The notes under the pieces: generated by a model
The model's database searches: none
Seen by the model: the letters and a program-made list of their open reading frames with translations, nothing else
What the model was told of the DNA's origin: nothing
Source of the DNA: Haplosporangium gracile
Lineage: Eukaryota > Mortierellomycota > Mortierellomycetes > Mortierellales > Mortierellaceae
Direction: 5' to 3'
Length of the DNA stretch: 19,503 nt
Assembly (NCBI GenBank): GCA_015499985.1
Contig: JAAAUF010000677.1
Span: 1-19,503 of the forward strand
In this document: piece by piece, positions 1 to 11,000 of the stretch
Numbering within the stretch: position 1 is the first letter of the stretch
Layout: each line of letters begins with the position of its first letter
Position numbers and translations under genes: made by a program

Positions 1-103
1 AAAAAACGTTAGAAGCGACAAACTTGCTATCCTCGTCCCTTTCAGACAATATCCTGTCACCACAACGAAATATCGCTCTCAAGCGAAGTTAAAAACAAAA
101 AAA

Positions 104-109
104 AATAAA
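104..109 (+). terminator. Possible poly(A) signal AATAAA
   Basis: A canonical AATAAA hexamer sits in an A-rich stretch near the left edge. It could end a + strand gene lying left of the window, but no coding sequence is visible to support that. An A-rich background makes chance occurrence likely. Confidence 0.2.
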
Positions 110-728
110 GGCAGGCACCGTCCTACAGAGTTATAGTTCAGGACAAGATCGAAGTGGGTTAGTATAGCGCTAGTTAGAGGGGAATGCTGTGGAGTAGAAG
201 CGACGGCGGACCAGGATGAAGGGAATGGGGGGGGGGAGGGGGACTTTATTGGGCATAAGTAGGTCTCTTTTAGACTCTCAATCTCATGTGTGAAAGAACA
301 ACCTTAAAAACATAGAAGAAATAAGCGCGCTGTGAAAAGAAAAGAAAATGGTTGGGGACCGTATTGGTTGTGTATGATGGACACGAAAATGAAAATGAAC
401 GTGAGGAAGAAAGAGAGTCGATGGGACTGGATGCCGTTTGCCTACATGTTTGCTTATTTGTTTGCATTTTTTTTTTTTGGTTTAGTTTATGGTTGTGGAA
501 ATGAGATGGGCGTCTAAAAGGGAGGGGACGCATTGGCCCTGACAATCGCTCGTTCATGCGTGCAACCGTCAAGAGGAGGAGGAGAGGAGGTATGAAAGAT
601 GGGCTGCATGCATGGGTGATTGTTTACTACAATGAAAAACAAATAAAACAACCGAGCGTTGGTGTCTCAAGAATCCAGACAGAAAAAGTTAATCTGTGTT
701 GTTTTTCATACAGAGTTAAGGAGAGAGC

Positions 729-759
729 ATTGGTCAATTGTTGTTGTGAGCTATATAAA
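729..759 (+). promoter_or_regulatory. Possible core promoter: reverse CCAAT box and TATATAAA
   Basis: ATTGG (reverse of CCAAT) at 729-733 lies about 20 bp before TATATAAA at 752-759. This spacing resembles a eukaryotic core promoter on the + strand. The nearest + strand gene is INSIG, 950 bp downstream, so use as its promoter would need a long leader or a 5'-UTR intron. Pure motif evidence; not proven. Confidence 0.25.
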
Positions 760-1283
760 CAACAACAAGAGTGTTCAAAAAAACAAACAATAGGGGGAGA
801 TGTCAGAAGACGCAGTTTGTTTTTTTGTGTTTATGGAGGGATGAGTAAGTAGAGTGTGGAGAAGCTGGCGATGAAAGAGAGGGACAAGTAAGGGCCCTGA
901 CTGACTGCGGTAATGTCGAATATTTGTCTGTTTGGTCATCTGAGTACAGTACAACAATACCGTGTACCATTGGACATGAGATGGCATTGTTAACCGCACG
1001 GAAAGGGAAGTGAGAAAAAAAAGGGAAATGGGGAAAGGGGGCGGGAGGGTATGGATGCAGTTGAGAGCATAAAGGAAGAACCACAGGCAAAAGTAAAGGT
1101 AAAGCCAAGACAGGCCAAAACCAATAGTTGGCCAAGGACAGACATAAATTACCGGTTGTGCTCTACAAAAGAGGGAGGTGGACTATGCCAAAGACAAGAC
1201 AGGTGTGAACAGTTATTTTTTGCCCTTGTGCGACCTTGACGTGCAAGGATAACCGAGTAAGTTAAGAAGGTTTGATTTCGGAT

Positions 1284-1310
1284 GTGGTCATGGTGGTCAT
1301 GGTGGTCATG
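1284..1310. repeat. 9-bp tandem repeat, three copies (GTGGTCATG)
   Basis: Three perfect consecutive copies of GTGGTCATG lie in the INSIG upstream region. No coding frame here is convincing, so it reads as a minisatellite-like element. Confidence 0.7.
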
Positions 1311-1360
1311 GTCGTTCTGGTATCCTCCGCTCTGGTTGTCATATGATCACTAGAGGCACT

Positions 1361-1386
1361 AGAGAGAGAGAGAGAGAGAGATATAT
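1361..1386. repeat. AG microsatellite followed by AT repeat
   Basis: Ten AG units run directly into three AT units. This is a simple-sequence tract about 320 bp upstream of the INSIG start codon. Confidence 0.8.
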
Positions 1387-1707
1387 GGTGGCGGGCCAAT
1401 GGCATGCCTCTCTTTCCACTTGGACCTGGCCTCTCATGTTTCCTTTTTATTTCAACCCTCCCCTTGCTTGCCTTTTTCTCTCCTCTTTTTACTCTTCCCT
1501 CAACTCTTTTCTTCCCCACAATTGTCTTTCACCTTTTTACTCGTGTGCCTCCTCTTCTCTTTCTTCACAGCAGCAGCAACAGCCACAACAGCAACCACCT
1601 TTCCTTTATTCTTATTCTACCCCTCCCTCTCTCTTCTTCTCACTTTCCCTCTCATCCTTTCCCTTTTCAAACTCAAGTTACTAAACACAACTTCCTTCAA
1701 GCAAGAC

Positions 1708-3357
1708 ATGGACATGGACGTGGAAATGGATGTCGACCTTAACGTCGGTTTCGACATGTCAATGGCAAAGGACGACCTTCTTCTCTCAACCCTCACTCCC
1801 TCCCCCTCCTGCGCCTCGCTCTACCAAATGTATCAGGACCGTCGTTGTATGTCAACAATCACCACCACCACAACAACAACCACTACAACCACAACAACGT
1901 CCGCTCCCTCTTCGCCGACCACACCCATGCCCAAGAGTCCTCTCGGTCTTGGTTCGTACGGAGATGAGTCCGACGATACCGACAGCGACGGCAGTAGTAG
2001 CAGCAAGAGGAATAGCACATGCCATGCCGTGAGCAATGAAACATTGTCAGCGTCGTCGTTTGCGGACTTGGGTCTAGTCTCGGAAGGACCGTATCTGTTT
2101 GTGTTTGACATGGCGGTGTCGCTGTATTACCCCATTCGGGCCATAATTCTCTTTATCCTCGGCTTTGTCTTTTCGCTCGTGATTGACCATCTCCAGACTC
2201 AGCATCGGTTAGTCCAGTATCCGACCCAGACCGCCGCCCTTGCCAACATGTACCGACTCTGGGATACCGCCTCTTGGTTGCCCCCCACCTGCGGAGCATC
2301 GGCTGTTTTAATCGGGACCATCTACCCTCTCGGCGATTACCTCTGGTGGGGCCAGCGCGTCAACAGGAACAGCAGGGACTGGTCCTCCGTCATGAGGTAA
2401 ACTTCAATGCTTTTGTTCATTCCCTCTCTCTCTTTTTCTTTCTCTTTCTCTTGCACTCTCCTCTTTTATTACAACATTCATTCTCGTTTTTATTTTACTG
2501 AGCAGGCGCAATTGGCGACAGAAACAGTGTATTTTGTGTCGTTCCTTGCACTATTATTATTATTATGACAAGTATTCTTGAAAAGATACATTTTTTTTTT
2601 TTTTTTGGTTTCTTGCATGCTCACCTGCCTTACTTTCATGCAAGTTATGAACGGCATTGTGATCGGTGGTCACCCTCTTTTCCGCTATTCCATTCTGCTG
2701 TCTTGCCAAGGCAATAACCAATGGGTTTTGGTGGCGCTCGACCATCTACCTCCGCTTGGATCTTTTTTTTTTTACGAAGCACAACAGCATATCCGACCCC
2801 CTGACCCCACACCAACAACAAACAAGCAAACTAAGCAAACAGCAGTACTAACTTTGTTTTTATTCTCTTTTTATGAATTCTATAGGTGCTTTGGTGGATT
2901 CATCGGAGTCAATTATGCGGCATCCAAGCTACCATGGACAAGCAGTCTGCAGGTGTCATGCACACTTGCCCTGATATCTGTTGGATTATGGTTCTGGTTC
3001 GATCGTACTTTTCACGGATTCATGATCTCGCTGACAGTCGCCTCTGCAGGAACTGTCGTCGCCTACTTTTTGGTCGCCAATGGATGGTACAGGTACGAAG
3101 TCAGGATTGTATTTGGAAATATTGCGCTTTTATCATCGAAGATGTTTATCAAAGTATCGACTGACCCGATCACCTTTTTATTTTTCTCGCATAATAGTTT
3201 TACGAGGGCGGATGTGTTTGGGGTTGGATCATGGATTCCTTGCATCCTGTACTCGTCGTCGGTTTGTTTTGGCAGCATTGGTCGGCAACTGGACGTTGTT
3301 CCTGAGGCATGGTACAAAAACGGCAGCACAACTTCACTACACCTTAAGACTGAGTAG
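1708..3357 (+). CDS. INSIG: INSIG-family ER sterol-regulatory membrane protein
   Basis: Spliced CDS: exons 1708-2396, 2886-3092 and 3198-3357, giving 351 aa. Introns of 489 and 105 bp are GT-AG and keep phase. INSIG proteins are ER multi-pass proteins that bind sterols and control HMG-CoA reductase and, where present, SREBP-Scap. Seen: a hydrophilic N-terminus to about residue 125 with a 13-Thr run (residues 52-64) and an acidic Ser-rich patch; first membrane helix about 142-162; then family landmarks WLPPTCG (190-196), RDWSSVMRCF across the first junction, FWFDR (266-270) and GSWIPC plus GSIGRQLD in the last exon. The core aligns with animal INSIG over all six expected helices. ATG 1708 was chosen because the frame upstream is C/T-rich leader-like sequence; an earlier in-frame start is possible. 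In fission yeast the homologue acts on HMG-CoA reductase phosphorylation, so a similar role is inferred here. A poly(A) signal follows at 3517. Confidence 0.92.
1861..1899 (+). repeat. Poly-threonine codon run in INSIG
   Basis: Thirteen consecutive Thr codons use all four synonyms (ACC, ACA, ACT, ACG) rather than a pure triplet. The tract lies in the N-terminal hydrophilic extension, which is expected to face the cytosol, so it is outside the conserved membrane core. Confidence 0.9.
2397..2885 (+). other. INSIG intron 1
   Basis: The intron opens with GTAAAC and closes with TATAG. It is the longest intron in the window at 489 bp and includes a T-run near 2591-2606. Splicing restores the family motif SSVMRCF across the junction. 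The frame stops at the first intron codon (TAA) if it is not spliced. Confidence 0.85.
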
Positions 3358-3770
3358 ACACACAGTCTCTCTTGTATTACCTGCCAGTATATCAGTTACC
3401 CGCTACCAGCACCCTCTTGTAACATACCTATCTTTATCCTATTACCCATGTCTCTCCCTTCACTCTGCACTAATCCATGTGCGGACAACATACCCTTTCC
3501 CTTCTTCCCAACCTGTAATAAAGATCAATTTTTGTGACTCGACTCCCAGGCGTAATTTTCAAAGGCGCGTCCCATTTTGGATTTTTGATGTGTTGGCAGT
3601 TGGCGGTGCCCTTCTCACACTTTTTTTCTTTTTTTTTTTTTTTTCTTGTTCACCATCAAAGCGGCTCGGCGTTACTCAGGAGACATCATCTTCGCTAAGG
3701 ACAAGAACAACACCTGAATCGACAGCAACACTACATCATCAACAACAATCGTGGGTCGAGGAAGAGAGCC
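3358..3770. other. INSIG-COG1 intergenic region
   Basis: This 413-bp tandem gap must hold the INSIG 3' UTR and the COG1 promoter and leader. It contains AATAAA at 3517 and a long T-rich run near 3620-3645. The COG1 frame is closed by a TAA at 3696-3698. No gene is visible. Confidence 0.7.
3517..3522 (+). terminator. INSIG poly(A) signal AATAAA
   Basis: Canonical AATAAA 160 bp downstream of the INSIG stop codon, followed by a T-rich segment. Position and orientation fit cleavage of the INSIG transcript before the COG1 leader. Confidence 0.55.
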
Positions 3771-6700
3771 ATGTCAACCATGATGGCCAACAACAACAAT
3801 GCCACAAACACATCAACGACCAGCAAGCCGCCTGTGGATGCAGACGAACTCTTTATGAAGCTCAGCGTCCCTGAACTCAACGTCTATGAGCGGAGGACCA
3901 GGTATCTACTCTTTGTCTATTCTGCTGGACATCCGCCTTTGAAGAGTCGACCTACTTGTTGTTGTGGTTCATCAAATTTCAAGCAGAGGAGAACGACGCA
4001 TTCACTAACTGTCTGTCGCGACTTGTTTTTTTTGCATTAGGCAGGACATTGAGAACAAGAAGCAGGAGCTCCGGATGATGGTCGGGTAAGAGAACCTCCA
4101 ACAGCTCACCCACCCCTTTGTTCACCCATCAGCAAACACCCGCTAGTCTTCTCACTTACATCACGAAACTGCAAATGCGTGTTGGACCTCATACCCATAC
4201 TAAACACCACTCTGCTTTCTCGTTTTGCAATATAGGGAACGTTACCGCGACTTGATTGGGGCGGCAGACTGTATCGTCAGGATGAAGGAGACAGCCTTCT
4301 CAATTCAGGACAACATTGCCCGTATGCGGAGTTCGTGCGATATTCACTCGCTCAAGCGCAATGTTGCAGCCAAAACCAAAAAGGCTCAGAGTGGATCCAT
4401 GGGTATGTATGGGGGAATTAAGAGCATACGACCCGCAGCCTGTTGTTGGACCTGAAGACTTGGGCGGGAGAAGTATTGCCGTCAGGGGTTTTGCTTATTG
4501 ACAATGACTACTATTGTTTTCTCTTTTGCATCATAGATGATATGAAAAAGTCGTTGTACACCTCGGCTGCTCAGATTAAGCTGCTGGCAGATGTTCCTGA
4601 GCAGGTACATGGGCTTTCACGGACCACGGACAACCGGCGCTACAACTGAACGAGAGACTCTTTCAGAAGACTTTATTGAACAATACAACTCATCAAAGCT
4701 ACTTCCTTGTTCTCGCAACCTTTTTGCTGTGGGAAAATCTAGATCTGGCGCAATATGGAGAATCACAGCTACTTGACTGCAAGTCGACTCTACCTCATCA
4801 GCAAAGCCATCTACAAGAACCTGAACGCGGATGCCGAGGAAAGAGCCAACCAGTCCGTCAAAGTGATGGTATGTCCAAGTGAGAACGCACATACTGGAAG
4901 CATTACTTTCTTAAGGTGCTCTGGCATCGTTGTCCCTATCCCTAACGTGTTCGTTATTTTGTTTGTTAATTAATTTAGGAGACATTCCCGGTTGTGGGTC
5001 GTCAGTGGGACGCTGTCAGCCATTTCAAAGCACAGATACTGCAAAAGAGCCACCAGCACCTTAAGAACGCTGACCTGTCCGACCTGGTAAGACTCTTTAT
5101 TTTTTGACTACCAAGAATGATATGTCTGTGCGTTTCGCGAGAAAAAAAAAGATGTGCTAATCGTTATGTCTTCATGTTGGTACCATAACAGGACGTAATT
5201 GAAACGATGTGTGCGGTGATGTTGCTGGACGACATGACGATTAAGGACATGTTCGCGCTCTTGTTGGCCCAACGCCGTGAAGCCATCCGGGAATCCCTTG
5301 AGGTTCAACAACAACAACAACAGCAAGGAGGATTGGACATCATTGCAGGACAGATTGTAAAAGCGATTGAGATCCTCAAGGTGACACTTTTCCATATCAG
5401 TGGCGTGTTTCTGGAACCTGTGACGGACCAAGAAAAGACCTCCTCGTCATCGAAGGTCTCACCATTGGAACGACACCTTAGGAGCCTGCAACAGACCTTC
5501 TCGACCCCACCTCCTGGTGCCACTGCTGCGGATGGATACTTGGACGGCACGACACCAGCTTTGCAGGCATCGTCGATCCTTCTGCCCGCGGCGCAAATCA
5601 ACATGTCTACAACGACAGCTTCGTCCGTCATCCCGAAATTATACCCCACCACGCCCAATATCCACCTCTTGGTCCGGTACCTTCCCGAGTCAGTCCAGAA
5701 TTTCACGCCATTTATTCATCTCGATGAGTCAAAAGCTGCGTTCTCGCAGCAGGATGTCGTTCAGGGTGTCAGAACTTGGGTTGAGGATATTTCCAAGATT
5801 TTTGGGAGTGGGTTTGAGACGCTTTTGCAGCAGGTTCATACTAATGCGGGGTTGGTCGCTATTCGGGCGCGTGTTTGGGCTGCTTTACAAGTGGATGAGT
5901 TTGCGCAGTTGAGTGCAAAGAATAACAGCAGCAGCGATGTTGGAGGCAGCAGCAAGAGGAAGCAAACGAATGCGTGGAAGAGTGTTTGTGACACGTTGTT
6001 GGGTGAGCCATTCAGTATCTGGGATCGGATCTTGCGTGCCGGGTTCACAAAGACGTTCCAGGATATTATTGTCTTCTCGCTCGAGGATCTGTCATTGCAG
6101 CCTGAGAGGTTACTTCGACCACGGTTGGGTGAACTGGATCGGAAAGAGGACCCAAATCACGATGTGGGCAAGTTTGTCTGGAATGATACTGCAGTCACCA
6201 AGGGGGCTGTTCTCCCGACTGCTACGGAGCCACTGATTCAGAGAATTCGGGAGTATGTCGATGGGAAGACGGATTTGGTTGCCCAGGCTACAAATGAATT
6301 TGAGAATAAGTTAAGCGCTATTCGGGAGGATCAGGAAAAGGCGTTGGTTCTGGAGAGGGAGGTTCTGTTGGGTCGGTTGCTGGAAACTGATGGCGGTAGC
6401 AGTCTTGGTGATGAGGAATTTGAGAATCTGGATCGGGATGATGGACAGTGGGATCTTTTTGGAGCCAAGAGTGATACTCGCGCGTTGGTGGAGTTTTATC
6501 AACGTCAGACGGTGGAATGTATCAAGGCTTATACCCTGGGGCTCAAGAAACTCGTCGCGGAGGCTGTGCGTAAGCCGGAGAAGGCTAGGAATACTATTCA
6601 GGCAATGGATCGGGCCATGACTGTGGGGAGGGTGGCGTCGGGTGTTGCGGCGATGGGGTGGACGTTACAGCGCATCCTGGTTCCTCCTCGGGACCGGTCG

Positions 6701-7833
6701 TCGAGTTTGAACTTTGCGCAGGCTAGAGCATCACAGGCGAATGTTGATGCTCAGGTGCAAGGATTGCTTCAGGAGTTGGGAACTGTGTATCTGACGGCGC
6801 ATGAAGCCTGGATTGAGAGTGTGGAGTGGTCGCTGACGAGGAGTATGAGGCATTACTTGAGGGATTCTTCGTGGACGGATTTGACGACACTGGCGTGGGA
6901 GCCTATGGCGAGTGCTACTTCTACGTCAAGTCCTGTGGGTAGCGGTAGGCGAGGGGCACCCCTGGCCTCATCCGCTCTTTCGTCGTCAGGGGCACTAGGA
7001 ACTGATGAATCAAAAACGCTGCTTCCGTTCCATGGCTCGACGCGTCTGGTCACAGCGCTTCACCAAGTCGTTCAGGACATGCATCGTATCGGAACTGGGC
7101 TCATGAAACCGGACTTGGTCGAGAGGTTGACCATCAGGTTGGCCCTGGTGACGTTCAAGGCACTAGATCAGTTCCTGAACGACATTGTGGTTGATGATGC
7201 GACGGCCTCGAGTCTTAGTGCGGAAGAGTTGGAGACGAAGGTTGTGTTGTCGGAGAAGGGGGCGTTGCAGCTGTTGTTTGATGCAAAGTTCTTGAACCTC
7301 GTGTTTGCGACTGCTTTGGAGAAGGATTTAGATGTTGCGCAGGTCACCAAGGCGGTTCTTAATCGGATTCGTGGATACGTAAGTTTATTCTTTCCTCTAT
7401 CTCTTTTTTTTGAATGTTTGTATGATTTTTTTTTTTTTTTTTTTGCCCTTCACAAGCGCGGGATTTCTAATGATGGTTTTTCTTTTGTGGTGTAGATTGA
7501 TCCAATTAATCTAGCAACATTCGAGAAGCCGCTAGACACGAACGCAGATCGCCAGTACAGTCGAGTCGCCGTCCTGTTGGGACTTTTGGTCCAACTCAAC
7601 CCCACTGACTCGTAAGTCCCCCTGTCCTTCCTCCTATTTTCGCTGCTCATGTTTTATAACCACATACTCGATTCTTGACTGATTCACTTATCATTTATGC
7701 CTTGTTTATGACGAGTAGGAAGCGCAAGATGAATGTGATTGAGCAATCGCCCCATGTCTTTGCAATGGCGCCCCTCACAGCTCGATTTACACTCTTACCC
7801 ATCGGCCAGCGTATGACTGGACGTGTCGTTTAA
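3771..7833 (+). CDS. COG1: Conserved oligomeric Golgi complex subunit 1
   Basis: Spliced CDS of nine exons: 3771-3901, 4041-4085, 4236-4402, 4537-4604, 4743-4868, 4979-5086, 5192-7378, 7496-7611 and 7719-7833, giving 1020 aa (human COG1 is about 980). All eight introns are GT-AG, 105-150 bp, and keep phase. COG1 belongs to lobe A of the eight-subunit COG tether, which captures retrograde vesicles at the Golgi and so keeps glycosyltransferases in place. Seen: the Vps51-like N-terminus with ENKKQELRMMVGERYRDLI (about residues 48-66), SAAQIKLLADVPEQIW across exons 4-5, a CAVMLLDD segment opening exon 7, a heptaglutamine run (254-260), and a C-terminal IDP followed by ARFTLLPIGQRM. These track the human protein from end to end. 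ATG 3771 is the first in-frame ATG after an upstream stop. Exon 7 alone carries 729 codons. Localisation on the cytosolic face of the Golgi is from the family. Confidence 0.93.
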
Positions 7834-8019
7834 AAAGTTGCATCACCAATTATAACAAAGACAAATTTGAGTTGACTTAAAAAAATCCTCTCCCCTTTTC
7901 CTCCTTTTATAAAAAAATGGTATCATGGTAATAGTACAGCAAACAAAAATAAACAAAGAGAAACAAATTAAACTACAACTAAAACAAAAGCAAGCGCAAA
8001 AGCAAAGAAAAAAAAGGTA
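7834..8019. other. Convergent COG1/ASPM 3' intergenic gap
   Basis: Only 186 bp separate the two stop codons. The + strand is A-rich with AATAAA at 7948-7953 for COG1. On the - strand a TATAAA variant at 7911-7906 is the best poly(A) candidate for ASPM. If both are used, the two 3' UTRs overlap. Confidence 0.6.
7948..7953 (+). terminator. COG1 poly(A) signal AATAAA
   Basis: Canonical hexamer 115 bp after the COG1 TAA stop. The A-rich context weakens it, but it is the only AATAAA on the + strand in the gap. Confidence 0.45.
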
Positions 8020-11000
8020 TTAAAAAACAAGTTCTCCAATCCGCCTCAACTTGTTGACAGAAGTAACCAGCGCCCGGAGAGGGGAGTTATGAGGCAACTG
8101 CCTCATTCTCGCAGCCGTCAATGGGGGTTTACCACGCGTCTCCCTCTCCAGCTTCCGCTCCATGACCGTTAGGATACCCCTCAGCTTTTTGACCTCATTC
8201 ACCATGGCCTTGACAACCCTCCTCCGCTTCAAGTACCCGTCCATATCCGGCTGGATCTGCTGCTGGATCTGGCGCTGTGAGAGAAACTCGTGGTCCAAGT
8301 GGATTAACATGATCGTCAGGGTCGAGTCCAGGACCATATCGTTCTCGCGGTACGACTGTGCGCTGTCCACCAGGATCTCCAACCCCTCAGGTGCCCAGAA
8401 GACTGATCCTGTGGTGTCGCGGTCCCAGGATAAGTTCTCGATAATGTTGAGGCCGTGCTTCAGAACCTCCATATGTGGCTGACTGCGGTTGCACGACTTG
8501 ATCAACTGGAAGATAATGTTGACCACATTGTGCTCCACCAGACGCAAACAACTATTCTTTGACAGCCTCGTCACCACATCTACATCACACAAAATGAGAG
8601 ATATGTTAGCGAAATCAAACAAAATAGCACTTCGAAATCGATATCTGCGTTCAACATGAGCATGACACCAAGCAAAAACACGAGAAAATACGTACCGAGG
8701 TGATAACAGGCCTTCAAAACAGCGGAGAGCTGACCACTGCTCAACAAGATATCTAGAGCCATGGTAGTACGGTTGCCTAGCTTCATGTGCTCCTCCGCCG
8801 TCGCGTTGGCATGCTCGATCCTCTTGCGCGCAGCCTTAATCTTGGCCGTACAGTCCTGACGGACTACATGTCCACGCCACCACGACTGCAACTTCACAAT
8901 CGCATCCATACGGCGCAGAGCTCGTCGACGGGCCAAAACACCACGGATCTGTGTCTGCATCTGAAGCGTCAGCTGGTTGAGCACACTGATCGTGTACTGC
9001 TCCTGATAATCGCGCCACCATCGCTGAATCTTGATGGCAGCAAACGTATACAGCTCTTCCATCTTCCTGATCTTGTAAGCACGCCAAGCCCTCTGGATAC
9101 TAATGGCTGAAAACGAAGCAGACGACAACTCGACCCAGCGCGTCACAACCCTCTCGCGGTCCTCAAGGTGTGCAATAATTCGCTTTCGGGTAAGGAAACC
9201 ACGTGCGCCGGTCTGAATAAGGAGAGCCGCCGCCTGTCGCTCTGCTGCAATTCTCTTGTTCATTGCCCGAGTCTGTACAACATCTCTCCAGGCTCGCTGT
9301 ATGACAATCGTAGCCCATCGCAGGTCCAAGTACATATGCCTCTGCTGTCGTCCGAGCTGCACCGCCTTCCAGGTAGTCTGGATCGTCCTGGCGGCCTTCC
9401 ACTGTTTTAGATACACGCGTCTCTGTTTCTGTGCCTGTACACGGGCACGCCATTTCCTCTGGATTGTAACAGCAGCCCATCGCATATCCTGATACCGTTT
9501 TCGGACAAGGGCACCTCTAGCATGAGACTGAGTTGCAATGACCAATTCACGAGTTGCTTGGTAGGTCTGTCGGACCTGCCGACCTTCCAACACAGCGCGC
9601 CATTTCCTCTGGATGATGATGGATGCATGCACCATGGTCTCATACACAACTCTCTGCTCGATACCAGACTGACGAGCCCTCCAGCGAGTCTGTACCACCA
9701 AGGCGGCGAGCCGGAGCCGCCCATACTGCCAATGCGCGAATCCGGCACGGACCATTGCCTGAACGCGCACAATCGTCTGCAGTCCCAACGCCTCTCGCCT
9801 GGCAACTTGTCCACGGTAGATCGACTGAACAGCAATCGACGCCTCACGCAGCTTTCTGTACTGTTGCCTCGTCTCCTGGCCAGCCTTGCAAGCACGCCAC
9901 CAGCGCTGGGTGACAATCGCCGCCCATCGGTACTCCGCGTACATGTGCTGCTCCCGCCGACGATGTTGAACAGCTCTCCACTTCTGCTGAATGACAATGA
10001 CAGCGGTCTTCGTGCGCAAGTAGGCTTTTCGTTGAACATAGCCCCTCCAAGCAGCCTGGATCATCATCGCAGCCTGGTTCTCCTGCATGACCTTGATGAG
10101 TCTCTGACGAAGAAGGTATCCACGAATCGATGCCTGGAAACGAATAAATGTCGATCGCAGTTCCTGGTACCCCTGCCGGGTCTGCCGTCCCTGCAAAAGA
10201 GCCCGTCGGCGATCCTGAATGAGTCGAACAGCCGCACGGATCTGCAAGAACCGGTACTCTTGCTCTCGTCCTTCAACCAGCGCCCTTCGACGACGCTGAA
10301 CCACAATGGCGGTTGCACGCAGCTGGTGGTATTGGAACTGGACAATCTTGGCACGGTAGATGCTCTGAACCTGGACGACTGTCCACTGCAGTGTCTGATA
10401 CTTGTACTGGGCATCGCGGCGAGCCACGACCGCCCTCCATCCAGCTTGAATCGTGCGTGCAGCCCACTGGAGTTCCTGGTACCGGAGCTGCTGATCCTTG
10501 GCCAAGGCACGCTCCCTCCACCGCCGTTGGATAATCAGGGCAGCCCATTGCTTCTCAAGGAAAGCGTGACGTTCCATCTTGGACCGGACCTGTGCTTGAA
10601 TGGCAACAGCCCAACTCCGGAGCTGAACAAACTGTTGACGAACAGCTCGTCCTGCAACAGTTGCTCTCCACCTCCGCTGAATCACCACAGAGGCTGACAC
10701 GATCTCAACATACAGCTCCCGAACTCTGCGACCCTCGACCAACGCTCGCCGCCTGGACTGGACGATCTCAGCAGCAATTCTGAGCAAAAGGAACTGTTTC
10801 CGGACGAGATATCCGCGAACCTGCGCCTGAATCACCCGAGAACTCCTGTATTCCTCAAAGATCGGTGCATAATGCTGACGGGTGATATGTCCACGGTAGT
10901 GCCGCTGCACCGTCAGGGCAGCCCACTGTATCTCCAGGAATTGCTTTCTTGCCAAGAAAGCTCTGCTCTGGGTCTGCAGAGTCATCACGGTCTCCATCTT

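Larger units (their letters stand above)
1..1707. other. Gene-free region upstream of INSIG
   Basis: No open frame here shows a recognisable domain or coding-like composition; the short frames are low-complexity. The stretch holds a possible poly(A) signal near its left edge, a CCAAT-like and TATA-like pair near 729-759, a 9-bp tandem repeat at 1284-1310, an AG dinucleotide tract at 1361-1380, and a strongly C/T-rich block from about 1400 to 1700 just before the INSIG start. The C/T-rich block is probably the core promoter and 5' leader of INSIG, which is inference. The left part may hold the 3' end of a gene outside the window. Confidence 0.5.

Noticed and set aside
1340..1350. E-box CATATG followed by ATCAC upstream of INSIG, possible SREBP site
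   Set aside because: The motif is short and does not match the longer fungal sterol-element consensus; chance occurrence is likely.
1399..1707. In-frame 103-codon N-terminal extension of INSIG
   Set aside because: It is Leu/Phe/Ser/Pro-rich because the DNA is C/T-rich leader sequence; it has no INSIG similarity, and ATG 1708 begins a more typical hydrophilic N-terminus. Left open only as a remote possibility.
2578..2885. Open frame reading through INSIG intron 1 into exon 2
   Set aside because: It contains a long T-run and no INSIG homology; splicing 2397-2885 restores the conserved SSVMRCF junction exactly.
5305..5706. 133-codon - strand open frame within COG1 exon 7
   Set aside because: Antisense shadow of a validated coding exon; its poly-Cys end is just the reverse of the COG1 glutamine run.
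9522..10697. 391-codon + strand open frame inside the ASPM gene
   Set aside because: It is antisense to the IQ array. Repeated Arg, Gln, Trp and Ala codons leave few stops on the other strand, and the translation has no domain and no conserved features.
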